Shown here piece by piece: positions 1 through 8,067 of a stretch of DNA of 9,163 bases. Position numbers and translations under genes: made by a program. Position 1 is the first letter of the stretch; each line of letters opens with the position of its first letter. The DNA comes from Candidatus Zixiibacteriota bacterium. GTDB taxonomy: Bacteria; Zixibacteria; MSB-5A5; GN15; FEB-12. Below the pieces are notes generated by a model. The model searched no databases and was not told the DNA's origin. It saw nothing but the letters and a program-made list of their open reading frames with translations. The stretch is taken from positions 1-9,163 of the forward strand of contig JACRAV010000237.1 of the NCBI GenBank assembly GCA_016213305.1, read 5' to 3'.

Positions 1-428
1 CCATCGGGGCCGAAGTTTCGATCACGTCGGAGGCGCTGGCCGATTCGCTCACCGGCAAAGTGGCGGCGGTCGCGACTTCCGCCGACCCGGCCACCCGGAC
101 CTTTCAGGTCGAAGCCCTGGCCGACAATTCGGCCGGCATTTTCAGGCCGGGGATGTTTGTGCGGGTGGCGGCGGTCAAATCCCGGCTCAGAGGCGTGATA
201 GCCGTGCCCACCGACGCCATGGTAATTCTCGACGGCAAGCCGAATGTCTTTGTCGTGCAGGGGGGAGTGGCGCACAAGCGGGGCGTGACGGTCGGCGCTG
301 ATCTGGATGGCCACGTGGTAATAACGTCGGGTCTGGCGCCCGGGGATTCGCTGGTGACGCTCGGTCAGAGCTACCTTGATGACGGATTCGCCGTCAGCGT
401 CGTCCAGACCGGTGAGGCGACGAAATGA
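1..428 (+). CDS. RND efflux periplasmic adaptor (membrane fusion protein), C-terminal fragment
   Basis: This is the 3' part of a gene that begins left of the window; reading frame 3 is open from the first base and 141 residues are visible. The adaptor links an inner-membrane RND pump to an outer-membrane channel across the periplasm. The signature PATRTFQVEA is followed by a beta-barrel stretch containing FRPGMFVRV. After it comes IAVPTDAMVILDGKPNVFVV, typical of the last barrel strands and membrane-proximal domain of the HlyD/AcrA (MFP) family. The tail ends with GDSLVTLGQSYLDDGFAVSV. The N-terminal lipoyl and hairpin domains, and any lipoprotein signal, lie outside the window. The stop codon overlaps the permease start in an ATGA, so the two subunits are probably translationally coupled. 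The family is secure from the motifs and the neighbour; the substrate cannot be told. A GTG at 60 could be mistaken for the start, but the frame continues upstream and a 122-residue adaptor would be far too short. Confidence 0.93.
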   Translation, partial: IGAEVSITSEALADSLTGKVAAVATSADPATRTFQVEALADNSAGIFRPGMFVRVAAVKSRLRGVIAVPTDAMVILDGKPNVFVVQGGVAHKRGVTVGADLDGHVVITSGLAPGDSLVTLGQSYLDDGFAVSVVQTGEATK

Positions 429-3400
429 AGCTCTCCGAAGTTGCCATAAACCGGCCGGTCTTTACGACCATGATGATGCTGGCCCTGTTGGTGATGGGGC
501 TGTTCTCATGGTCCGAGCTGTCGGTCGAGATGTTTCCGAAGGTAGATTTCCCGTTCGTGACGGTGACCACGATCTATCCCGGCGGCTCGGCGGAAACGAT
601 TGAAACGGACGTCTCGAAGAAGATCGAGGACGCCGCCAACCAAATCTCCGGTGTGCGCAATGTGTACTCGCAGTCGCGCGAAGGGTATTCACTGGTCTTC
701 TGCGAATTCAATCTGGAGAAGGACGGTTTTGAGGCCTCCAACGAGGTGCGCGAGAAGGTGGCCCAGATACGGGCGAATCTTCCCGACGACATAGAAGAGC
801 CGGTGGTCAGTCAGTACGACCCGGAGTCGGAGCCGATCATGTCGGTGGCTATTTCCGGCCGTCGCTCGCTTCGGGACATCACCGAGTTCACCAAGAACAA
901 AATCAAGAAGCGGCTCGAGACGATCAGCGGCGTGGGATCGGTCAACCTGGTGGGCGGATCCGAGCGCGAAATTCAGGTGCGGCTCAATCCCTATAAGATG
1001 GAAGCCCTCGGCATAACACCGCAGGATGTGCAGTTCGCGCTGGCGGCCGCCAATGTCGAGATACCCGGCGGTCGGATCAGCGAATCCTCGCGCGAATACC
1101 TTGTCCGACTCAAGGGACGGCTCGAGCGCGTCACGCAGTTCAACCAGGTGATCGTGAAGAACAAGGAAGGGGTGCCGATCCTCCTGCACGATATCGCGGT
1201 AATTGCCGACACCACGGCCGAGGCCCGTTCCCTCTCCCGGTACAACGGTGAAACGGCCGTCTCACTCACTATCAGCAAACAGTCGGGCGCCAACACGGTC
1301 GAAATGGCCGACCAGGCCCGCTCCTTGCTCGCCGAGCTTCAGCGCGAAATCCCGCCGGATATCAAGATCAAGATCGTCGATGACAATTCGACCTTCATCA
1401 AGGACTCGATCCACGAGATCATGTTCAATATCCGTTTCGGCATGTTTCTGGCAATCGTGGTGCTATTTTTGTTTCTGCTGGACATTCGCCCGACCCTGAT
1501 CTCCGGCTTTTCCATTCCGATCTCCCTGATCGCCACCTTCACGCTTATGAAGATTCTCGGCTTCACGATCAACTTTATGACCCTGCTCGGTTTGTCGCTG
1601 GCGGTCGGTATTTTGATCGACGACGCCATTGTCGTTATCGAGAATATCTATCGCCATATCGCGCTGGGCGAACCGCCCATGAAAGCCGCATACAAGGCCA
1701 CGCAGGAGATCGGGCTGGCGGTGATGGCCACCACCTTCTCGATCGTGGTCGTGTTTGTGCCGGTAGCCTTCATGCAGGGGATCATCGGCCGGTTCTTTTA
1801 CCAGTTCGGCATGTCGGTCGCCTTTGCGGTGGTGATCTCGCTGTTTGTGGCCTTCACGCTCACCCCGATGCTCAGCGCCCGATGGCTCAGGCATGGCGGA
1901 GGGAAGGGGCACGACGATCCGGCGTATGTGAGCCGCAATCCAGTTATGCACCTGCTCGGATTGTGGAATCGCCTGTTTGAGGCGTTCAAGCCGACGTATG
2001 TCAGACTTCTCACCGGAGCGCTCCGCACCCGCTGGCTGGTCGTGCTGATCGCAATAATCAGTGTGGCGCTGGCCGTGGTGGTCGCGCAGTTTGTCGGCAA
2101 AGAGTTTATTACCGAGTCGGACCAGAATAGGATTGTGGTGTCGGTGGATACGCCGCCGGGGACAACACTCGACCAGACCTCGGACCGCATTGCGCAGATC
2201 GAACACACCGTGCGCACCTTGAAGGAAGTCACCTCGACCTATGTCCGCATCGGGGGCGGCAATGCGCCCATAAACAGTGGTTCGGTTCTGGTCGGCCTGG
2301 TGGACAAATCGGAGCGCAAACTTTCCGCCCAGCAGTTCATGGATTCGGTGCGAATCCTGGTTCATGACATTCCCGGAGCCAAAATCTCCGTCGGCTCGGG
2401 TGAGTCCCACGGCGGGAGCAGTTCCAAGCCGGTTGAAATATCCATTCAGGGCGAAGATCGCGGCGAGATCACGCGCCTGACCCGTCAGGTGCAGAAAATC
2501 ATGAGCGTCGTACCCGGAGCCACCGATGTCGACAACACTCTTGAAGAGGGGAAGCCGGAGTTGCAGGTGACGGTTGATCGCAAGCAGGCCGACGATCTGG
2601 GCCTGAGTCTGCTGACCATTCCGCTCACCGTGCGGACTATGGTTGAGGGGGAGGTGGTCACCCGCTTTAAGGAAGGAAACGAAGAATACGACGTTCGGAT
2701 GCAACTTGATGAGCCGTTCCGCCAGTCGGCGGACGATATCGGTCGCATCCGGGTGCTGGGCAACAAGGAACTCTCCGATGGTTCCAAGTTGATCGTCCCG
2801 CTCAACCAGGTGGCTCAGATAAGAAAGACGACGGCTATCGGACAATATAACCGTCTCAACCGCCAGCCCGAGGCACGGGTCAACTGCAATGTGCTGACGG
2901 GCGCCTTCGCCGGTACGGTGGCGGACCAGGTGTTGACGGAGTCGGCGAAGATTCAGCTTCCGCCCGGATACAGGATCGGCCCGATCGGGACCGCGCAAAT
3001 CATGGCCGAGTCGTTCTCCAACATTTTCAAGGCGCTGATTCTGTCGGTGATATTCATTTATCTTCTGCTGGCCTCGCAGTACGAATCGTTTGTCGATCCG
3101 CTCTCGATCATGTTGTCTCTTCCCCTGTCATTGGTCGGAGCGATTCTGGGCCTGGTCGGGTCATCGTTCTCGATCATGTCGTTGATCGGCATTGTCATGC
3201 TCATGGGGCTGGTGACCAAGAACGCCATCCTGCTCATTGATTTCGTCAAACAGAAGCGGGCCGAGGGGATGGACCGCACCGAAGCTATTCTCATTGCCGG
3301 CCCGATCCGACTCCGACCAATTCTCATGACCACCTTTGCCATGGTGTTCGGCATGGCCCCGCTGGCTCTGGGACTGGGACCGGGCGCGGAGTTCCGCGCC

Positions 3401-3559
3401 CCGATGGCCCGTGCGGTGATCGGCGGTATTATCTCCTCGACCCTTCTCACGCTGGTCGTGGTGCCGGTTGTATATACGATCATCGAGGATTTCTTCGGCC
3501 TCTTCAAGCGTAAGAAGACGGCCAGGCACGCAGGGCAGGGAGGACCGGTTGGCGCATAG
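425..3559 (+). CDS. RND-family multidrug efflux permease (AcrB/HAE1-like)
   Basis: This is a complete 1044-residue inner-membrane, proton-driven RND transporter, the usual length for AcrB homologues (about 1030-1050). It begins MKLSEVAINRPVFTTM, the standard cytoplasmic start leading into TM1 (about residues 12-31). The first periplasmic porter region, with IYPGGSAETIE, runs to about residue 330. TM2-6 follow, then TM7 at about 536-558, a second porter region, and the last membrane block at about 868-1022. The proton-relay pair is present in TM4 as D399-D400 (GILIDDAIVVIENI), and the partner lysine in TM10 is K932 (VTKNAILLIDF), so the pump looks active. The start is ATG in an ATGA overlap with the adaptor, with GGTGAG upstream. 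The last 11 bases overlap bshC. By family knowledge it exports drugs, lipophiles or other small molecules; the substrate is unknown. No outer-membrane channel gene is seen. Confidence 0.96.
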   Translation: MKLSEVAINRPVFTTMMMLALLVMGLFSWSELSVEMFPKVDFPFVTVTTIYPGGSAETIETDVSKKIEDAANQISGVRNVYSQSREGYSLVFCEFNLEKDGFEASNEVREKVAQIRANLPDDIEEPVVSQYDPESEPIMSVAISGRRSLRDITEFTKNKIKKRLETISGVGSVNLVGGSEREIQVRLNPYKMEALGITPQDVQFALAAANVEIPGGRISESSREYLVRLKGRLERVTQFNQVIVKNKEGVPILLHDIAVIADTTAEARSLSRYNGETAVSLTISKQSGANTVEMADQARSLLAELQREIPPDIKIKIVDDNSTFIKDSIHEIMFNIRFGMFLAIVVLFLFLLDIRPTLISGFSIPISLIATFTLMKILGFTINFMTLLGLSLAVGILIDDAIVVIENIYRHIALGEPPMKAAYKATQEIGLAVMATTFSIVVVFVPVAFMQGIIGRFFYQFGMSVAFAVVISLFVAFTLTPMLSARWLRHGGGKGHDDPAYVSRNPVMHLLGLWNRLFEAFKPTYVRLLTGALRTRWLVVLIAIISVALAVVVAQFVGKEFITESDQNRIVVSVDTPPGTTLDQTSDRIAQIEHTVRTLKEVTSTYVRIGGGNAPINSGSVLVGLVDKSERKLSAQQFMDSVRILVHDIPGAKISVGSGESHGGSSSKPVEISIQGEDRGEITRLTRQVQKIMSVVPGATDVDNTLEEGKPELQVTVDRKQADDLGLSLLTIPLTVRTMVEGEVVTRFKEGNEEYDVRMQLDEPFRQSADDIGRIRVLGNKELSDGSKLIVPLNQVAQIRKTTAIGQYNRLNRQPEARVNCNVLTGAFAGTVADQVLTESAKIQLPPGYRIGPIGTAQIMAESFSNIFKALILSVIFIYLLLASQYESFVDPLSIMLSLPLSLVGAILGLVGSSFSIMSLIGIVMLMGLVTKNAILLIDFVKQKRAEGMDRTEAILIAGPIRLRPILMTTFAMVFGMAPLALGLGPGAEFRAPMARAVIGGIISSTLLTLVVVPVVYTIIEDFFGLFKRKKTARHAGQGGPVGA

Positions 3560-5177
3560 ACTGATCCCGTCGAGCAAACAGCTCGGTTATTCAGATTTGT
3601 ATCTCGATGTTCTGGCGGAGAAACCCTCCGCCGGCGCGTTTTTCCATGCCAAGGATCCGGCCGCGGTGGCCCGCGCGATCGATCACGCCACCTATCCACG
3701 TCGGGAGCTGGTGGACATCCTGACCAGGCAGAATCGACAATTCCACGGTGACGATAGTGTGTTTCGCTCGCTGACTTCCCTCGCGGTGCCCGGTTCAATG
3801 TGTGTCTTTTCCGGCCAGCAGGCGGGACTTTTCACCGGACCGATGCTGGTGGTTGTCAAGGCGCTCGCCCTTGTCAAACTGGCCCGGGCCTATTCGCTTA
3901 AACTGAACCGTTCCGTCGTGCCTATTTTCTGGATCGCCGGCGACGATCACGACTTTGACGAAATCGCCAATACCTGGGTTTTGAATCAGCAGTCCGAACT
4001 GGTCGAAATCAAATACGGCGCCCGGCCCGAACAGGAGCTGCCGGTCGGCGACATTGTGCTGTCCAATCATGCCGAGCTTGACCGGGTGAAAGATTTGTAC
4101 ACCGGTCAGTTCGGCCGGACCGATTTCACGGAACAACTGCGCAAGCTGGTTGACCGTTCGTATACACCGGAAGATACCTTCGTCTCGTCGTTCGGGAAGA
4201 TGCTGGCCGGGCTGACCGCCGGCACCGGGCTGGTCCTGTTCAATCCGTGCGACGCCGAGGTCAAATCGCTGGCCGTTCCATTTTTCGAGCAGGTTATAGA
4301 TCGGCAGGATGAACTTCACAAAACCCTGGCCTCGTCCAACAAGGCCATCGAAGAGGCCGGGTATCATCTGCAGGTGACCGCCAAAGATCATTCGGCCCAT
4401 CTGTTCAGAAATATCAATGGTCGCAAGCCGGTTCAGTTCGAAGCGGGGAGTTTCAGTTTCGACGGCGTCGCGATCCCACTGCCGGCGCTGAAATCGGCGG
4501 TGCGATCGCATCCGGAGCGGTTTTCCCCCGATGTGATGACCAGACCGCTCATGCAGTCGTACTTGTTTCCGGTGCTCTGCCAGCTGGGAGGTCCGGCGGA
4601 GATCGCCTATCTGGCCCAGGGGAATGCGCTTTTCGATCTGTTCGGCATTCCCGCCCCCATTCAGCGGCCGCGCCCATCGCTCACTTTGATAGAGAAGAGA
4701 ATCGACCAACTGATGACCGAGCATGGAGTGACGTTTAATGACCTCACCGGCGATATCGAGCAGGCGGTCAATCGGGTTTTGGCCGGATCCTTCCCGAAAG
4801 AACTGGAGCAGAGGTACGCCGATCTGACCGCCGAAGTGAAGGCAACGTGGGATCGGTTCGCGGGAGAGTCCCTGCAATTTGACCCCTCTTTGGGCGAGTT
4901 CGCCAAACAGACATATGGAAAAGTCGATTTCGCCCTGAAAGGGTTCGAGGGGAAGCTGTTTTCCGCCCACAAGAAGAAAAGCAAGGACGTCCGCGACCGT
5001 ATTTACCGGGTGCACCGAAATCTCTACCCCAATCGAACTTTGCAGGAACGTACGCTCAATATCGGCTGTTTTGTTGCCAGACACGGGTTCGGTGTGGTAT
5101 CTTTCATGCTGGAGCAGATGGATGTCGACCAGACCGCACACCAACTAATCGACCTGGCGGAGATGACGAGCGAATGA
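3549..5177 (+). CDS. bshC: Putative cysteine ligase BshC (last step of bacillithiol synthesis)
   Basis: BshC is the cytoplasmic enzyme thought to add cysteine to GlcN-malate, giving bacillithiol, the low-molecular-weight thiol that replaces glutathione in some bacteria. The protein is 542 residues from the TTG at 3549, close to the 539 of Bacillus BshC. Visible family blocks are SGQQAGLFTGP (about 88-98), the conserved core FWIAGDDHDFDE (127-138), GGPAEIAYLAQG (about 347-358), LTLIEKRI (from about 378) before a helical and probably coiled-coil stretch, and NIGCFVARHGFG near the C-terminus. The TTG is chosen because GGGAGG sits 5 bases before it and the product length fits; the frame is open further upstream but only over the permease tail. 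It overlaps the permease by 11 bases and bshA by ATGA, so it is part of the operon. The ligase reaction is inferred from genetics in Bacillus; as far as I know it was not shown in vitro at first. Confidence 0.93.
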   Translation: MAHRLIPSSKQLGYSDLYLDVLAEKPSAGAFFHAKDPAAVARAIDHATYPRRELVDILTRQNRQFHGDDSVFRSLTSLAVPGSMCVFSGQQAGLFTGPMLVVVKALALVKLARAYSLKLNRSVVPIFWIAGDDHDFDEIANTWVLNQQSELVEIKYGARPEQELPVGDIVLSNHAELDRVKDLYTGQFGRTDFTEQLRKLVDRSYTPEDTFVSSFGKMLAGLTAGTGLVLFNPCDAEVKSLAVPFFEQVIDRQDELHKTLASSNKAIEEAGYHLQVTAKDHSAHLFRNINGRKPVQFEAGSFSFDGVAIPLPALKSAVRSHPERFSPDVMTRPLMQSYLFPVLCQLGGPAEIAYLAQGNALFDLFGIPAPIQRPRPSLTLIEKRIDQLMTEHGVTFNDLTGDIEQAVNRVLAGSFPKELEQRYADLTAEVKATWDRFAGESLQFDPSLGEFAKQTYGKVDFALKGFEGKLFSAHKKKSKDVRDRIYRVHRNLYPNRTLQERTLNIGCFVARHGFGVVSFMLEQMDVDQTAHQLIDLAEMTSE

Positions 5178-6307
5178 GAATAGGAATCACCTGTTATCCG
5201 GTAGCCGGCGGGTCCGGGATCGTCGCCACCGAACTGGGCCAGCAACTGGCCCTGCGCGGCCATGAAGTACATTTCGTATCGTACTCGATTCCTTTTCGTC
5301 TCGATCAGTACCAGACCAACGTCTTCTATCACGGGGTGGAAACGACCGCGTATCCGCTGTTCAAATTTCCGCCGTACGAATCGACCCTGTCGGCCAAGAT
5401 GGCCGAGGTCACCCGCAGTTTCAAACTCGAAATACTGCACGTGCACTATGCCGTTCCGCACGCCACCTGCGCCTATCTGGCGCGCCAGATGCTCAAAACC
5501 GCAGGTGAACCGATTCCGAAACTGATCACCACCCTTCACGGAACAGATATTACGCTGGTCGGCTCGGATCCGTCGTTTTTCGATATCACCCGCTTTTCGA
5601 TAAACGCCTCCGATGGCATCACCGCCGTGTCGGCCTATCTGGCGGATGAAACCCGCGACGTGTTCAAAATCGAAAAAGATATCCGGGTCATCTACAACTT
5701 CTTCGACCCGACCCGTTTCAAACCGCAGGCCGACGACCGGTGCCGCCGGAGCGAGTTCGCCGCCGACCACGAGATGTTGCTCTGCCATATATCCAACTTT
5801 CGCCCGGTCAAGCGGACTCTCGACGTCATTGACATATTTGACAAGGTGCAGGCGGAGCTTCCGGCCAAACTGGTGATGATCGGCGAAGGCCCCGACACCG
5901 TACTGGCCCGCCGCCAGATCACCAAGCGCGGTCTGACCGACAAGGTCATTTTTCTCGGCAACCAGAGCCGGGTCGAGGCGGTCCTGCCGTGCGCCGATCT
6001 GTTCTTGCTCCCTTCGGAAGAAGAGTCGTTCGGTCTGGCGGCTCTCGAAGCGCTGGCCTGTGGCGTGCCGGTGGTCGGAACGCAGGGGACAGGGCTGGCC
6101 GAAGTAGTGGTCGATTACAAAAACGGCTTCCTTTTACCGGTCGGAGATACCGCCTCGATGGCACGGGCCGCCGTCTCTCTGCTCAAGGACAAACCGCGTC
6201 TGGTCGATTTCAAACGGGCCGCATCGGAACTGGCCACCGCCCGTTTTAGCGCCGACCGGGTGATCACCGAATATGAAAACTATTACGAGGAAATCCTCCG
6301 TGGCTGA
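5174..6307 (+). CDS. bshA: N-acetyl-alpha-D-glucosaminyl L-malate synthase BshA
   Basis: BshA is a GT4-family, GT-B-fold glycosyltransferase that joins UDP-GlcNAc and L-malate to make GlcNAc-malate, the first step of bacillithiol synthesis in the cytoplasm. The protein is 377 residues, the same length as Bacillus subtilis BshA. It starts MRIGITCYPVAGGSG, with the nucleotide-sugar glycine loop AGGSG at 11-15. Other family blocks are HVHYAVPHA (89-97), TTLHGTDITLVG (119-130), SNFRPVKR (207-214) and the C-terminal EX7E element between E284 and E292 (ESFGLAALE), which binds the UDP-sugar in GT4 enzymes. HYAVPHA and LHGTDITLVG favour BshA over a general GT4 enzyme, and the adjoining bshC and bshB agree. 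The start ATG overlaps the bshC stop as ATGA; the stop overlaps the GTG start of bshB by 8 bases. Confidence 0.95.
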   Translation: MRIGITCYPVAGGSGIVATELGQQLALRGHEVHFVSYSIPFRLDQYQTNVFYHGVETTAYPLFKFPPYESTLSAKMAEVTRSFKLEILHVHYAVPHATCAYLARQMLKTAGEPIPKLITTLHGTDITLVGSDPSFFDITRFSINASDGITAVSAYLADETRDVFKIEKDIRVIYNFFDPTRFKPQADDRCRRSEFAADHEMLLCHISNFRPVKRTLDVIDIFDKVQAELPAKLVMIGEGPDTVLARRQITKRGLTDKVIFLGNQSRVEAVLPCADLFLLPSEEESFGLAALEALACGVPVVGTQGTGLAEVVVDYKNGFLLPVGDTASMARAAVSLLKDKPRLVDFKRAASELATARFSADRVITEYENYYEEILRG

Positions 6308-7058
6308 CAAGCTGGATATACTCGCCGTCGCCGCCCACCCCGATGATATCGAAATCACCTGCGGCGGCCTGCTCATCAAGGAGACGCATCGGGGAAGAAA
6401 GGTCGGCGCGCTCGATCTGACGCAGGGGGAGATGGGAACCCACGGCGACGAAACCGACCGTGCCCGCGAAGCCAAGAACGCCGCCGAACTGATGGGACTG
6501 ACCTTTCGGAAGAATCTCGGATTGCCCGATTCGGCGCTCGATGACAATCAGGAATACAAGCTGGCCATCGCGCAGGTCATCCGCGACACGAAACCTGAAT
6601 TGATCATCCTTCCCCACTGGAACCAGCGCCACCCCGATCATTCGGCCTGCACGCGACTGGGGTACGACGCCTGCTTTATCGCCGGCCTGAAGAAAGCCGC
6701 GCTCAGCGGCGAGCCGCACCGCCCGCGCAAGATCATTTATGCATCGTATTATCGAAACAACGAGTATTCGTTTCTGGTCGATATCACCGAGACGTTTGAG
6801 CAGAAATGCAAAGCGGTGGCGGCGTATGTCTCGCAGTTCGGAAAGTCAGGTGCCGAAGGGGTGATCGCCGACCGGTTCAAACCGCCGGACACGTCCAACA
6901 AGGACATCTTCGCGCCGGGGATCAGCATATTCGAACTGATGCAAGTCCGGGCGATGCAGTTAGGGCAATTGGTCGGTGTCCGCTACGCCGAAGGGTACTC
7001 AATCAAAGAGAATATCCTGATCGACGATCCGCAGAAAATGCCGGTGAAGTCGATTTAG
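6300..7058 (+). CDS. bshB1: GlcNAc-malate deacetylase BshB1 (LmbE/PIG-L family zinc enzyme)
   Basis: BshB1 removes the acetyl group from GlcNAc-malate, giving the GlcN-malate used by BshC. The protein is 252 residues of the LmbE/PIG-L fold, slightly longer than Bacillus BshB1. The family motif AHPDD is at 12-16 and HWNQRHPDH at 106-114. By comparison with the Bacillus cereus enzyme BcZBP, the zinc ligands would be H13, D16 and H114, and D15 the general base; all are present. The GTG at 6300 is preferred over the ATG at 6273 because GAGGA lies 8 bases upstream and the product then begins VADKLDILAVAAHPDD, as expected for the family; the earlier ATG would add nine residues lying over the end of bshA. 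It is the last gene of the operon. Other LmbE proteins act on related sugars (MshB, for example), but the neighbours make BshB the clear choice. Confidence 0.94.
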   Translation: MADKLDILAVAAHPDDIEITCGGLLIKETHRGRKVGALDLTQGEMGTHGDETDRAREAKNAAELMGLTFRKNLGLPDSALDDNQEYKLAIAQVIRDTKPELIILPHWNQRHPDHSACTRLGYDACFIAGLKKAALSGEPHRPRKIIYASYYRNNEYSFLVDITETFEQKCKAVAAYVSQFGKSGAEGVIADRFKPPDTSNKDIFAPGISIFELMQVRAMQLGQLVGVRYAEGYSIKENILIDDPQKMPVKSI

Positions 7059-7160
7059 TGTAGAGTCTATCGTTGCAAGGAGCAACTTCACCCTGCCAGA
7101 AGCGACTTCACCCTGAGCTTGTCGAAGGGTCTCGCCGCGACGAAGCAATCTCTCCTCAAT
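7059..7160. repeat. Intergenic spacer with short direct repeat and a palindromic repeat-like motif
   Basis: This is the 102-base gap between the convergent stops of bshB and the methyltransferase. A 15-base near-direct repeat occurs at 7081-7095 and 7101-7115 (AGCAACTTCACCCTG and AGCGACTTCACCCTG, one difference, period 20). The second copy runs into ACCCTGAGCTTGTCGAAGGGT at 7110-7130, which resembles a short motif seen dispersed in intergenic DNA of many bacteria. A small hairpin, GTTGC (7072-7076) with GCAAC (7082-7086), follows the bshB stop, but no T-run follows it, so I do not call a Rho-independent terminator. No gene is seen here. Confidence 0.55.
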
Positions 7161-7907
7161 TTACTTCGGCTTGGTCCCGAACACCCACTGCGCCAATGTG
7201 TGCCGCGTGATCGGTGCGTCCTCGGTCGAACCGAATCCTTCGATATCGACAAACCCCGCCTGCGTGAACATCGCGATCAGTTCGTGATACGAGTACATCC
7301 TCAGCCCGACCTCGTAGGTTCTGGCCTTGCCGTCCTTGTGAAACGTCCAGACCCCGCGATTGATCGACGTCGCATAGTCGAACTTCCGCCGCTCGGTCGA
7401 GAGCACCCCTCCGTATTCCTGCCATTCGGTTGCGGTATAGTGGGCGATGATGTAGTCACGGTTGATCACATGCAGACAGAATCGACCCCCCGGCTTGAGC
7501 GCCTGATACACTTTCTTCAGGACCAGCAGGTTGTCACGCTCCTTCTCGAAATAACCGAATGAGGTCCACAGGTTGCCGGCGGCGTCGAAGCGGTTGCGAA
7601 AATCGATCTTTCGCATGTCGGAGTGAACTGTTTCGATCTTCAATCCGGTCCGTTTCACGGTCGCCTCGAGTTCGTCGAGATAGACACGCGTCAGATCGGA
7701 GGCGACAACTTTGATTCCCTTTTTGGCCATGGGCACGGAGACCCGGCCGAAGCCGCAGGGACAGTCGAGAAACGACATGCCGGGTTTGAGCTTGAGTTTC
7801 TTGATCAGGTAGCGGACCTGTTGATTGGTTTCCTTCGGGGAAAGCTGGGCGAAGAACGGTCTGAGATCGGCGAAGAACTCTTCCTGCCACCACTTATGCG
7901 TGGGCAT
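7161..7907 (-). CDS. Class I SAM-dependent methyltransferase, substrate unknown
   Basis: A 248-residue cytoplasmic protein with a Rossmann-type methyltransferase core. Motif I is FLDCPCGFGRVSV (46-58, SAM-binding glycine loop), followed by VVASDLT (67-73, with D71 placed to hold the SAM ribose), HSDMRKIDF (95-103) and ALKPGGRFCLHVI (136-148) at the fifth strand. The N-terminal part (about 1-40) is a helical cap and the C-terminal part (about 150-248) probably shapes the substrate pocket; both resemble small-molecule methyltransferases rather than rRNA or DNA enzymes. The ATG at 7907 has GGGAGG 5 bases upstream, a strong ribosome-binding site. A promoter-like sequence lies 32 bases before the start. 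The gene points towards the bsh operon and ends 102 bases from it. In Chlorobi a SAM enzyme N-methylates bacillithiol, so a related role is possible but only a guess from position. Confidence 0.88.
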   Translation of the reverse strand: MPTHKWWQEEFFADLRPFFAQLSPKETNQQVRYLIKKLKLKPGMSFLDCPCGFGRVSVPMAKKGIKVVASDLTRVYLDELEATVKRTGLKIETVHSDMRKIDFRNRFDAAGNLWTSFGYFEKERDNLLVLKKVYQALKPGGRFCLHVINRDYIIAHYTATEWQEYGGVLSTERRKFDYATSINRGVWTFHKDGKARTYEVGLRMYSYHELIAMFTQAGFVDIEGFGSTEDAPITRHTLAQWVFGTKPK

Positions 7908-7938
7908 ACATACCTCCCGTGATTGAGATGATAGGCAA

Positions 7939-7968
7939 AGGATACGACTATCGCGATGCGGGAGTCAA
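7939..7968 (-). promoter_or_regulatory. Sigma70-like promoter for the methyltransferase gene
   Basis: Read on the minus strand, a -35-like TTGACT (7968-7963) is separated by 18 bases from a -10-like TATCCT (7944-7939). The -10 box ends 31 bases before the start codon at 7907, leaving room for a short leader with the GGGAGG ribosome-binding site. This is a match by eye only, but both hexamers are good and the selC promoter candidate has nearly the same layout. Confidence 0.5.
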
Positions 7969-7991
7969 GTGTCTTTGTTCGCAAAATTGTC

Positions 7992-8012
7992 ATGCCGGGC
8001 TTGACCCGGCAT
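7992..8012. repeat. Palindromic intergenic repeat / hairpin
   Basis: ATGCCGGG (7992-7999) and CCCGGCAT (8005-8012) form a perfect 8-bp stem with a CTTGA loop, flanked by TGTC and CCAG. Motifs of this type recur in intergenic DNA of many bacteria. It lies 56 bases downstream of the minus-strand tRNA. On that strand it is followed by GACAATTTT, so it could also serve as a weak terminator for the tRNA transcript. Confidence 0.55.
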
Positions 8013-8067
8013 CCAGCAGGAACGGTCGGCCGCCCACTATACCATTGCGTCCGTCTTGTGAAGTAAT

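Noticed and set aside
1463..2998. 511-codon open frame on the minus strand
   Set aside because: It lies entirely opposite the well-conserved RND permease. Its translation is rich in H, R, D and Q with no domain, typical of an antisense shadow in GC-rich coding DNA.
3795..5144. 449-codon open frame on the minus strand
   Set aside because: It is antisense to bshC, whose motifs and length are convincing. The antisense product shows no recognisable family and is a codon-bias artefact.
5024..5788. 254-codon minus-strand frame across the bshC/bshA junction
   Set aside because: It is opposite two confidently identified genes and has no ribosome-binding site or family motif that I can see.
7072..7086. 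Rho-independent terminator after bshB
   Set aside because: The stem is only 5 bp and no T-run follows it.
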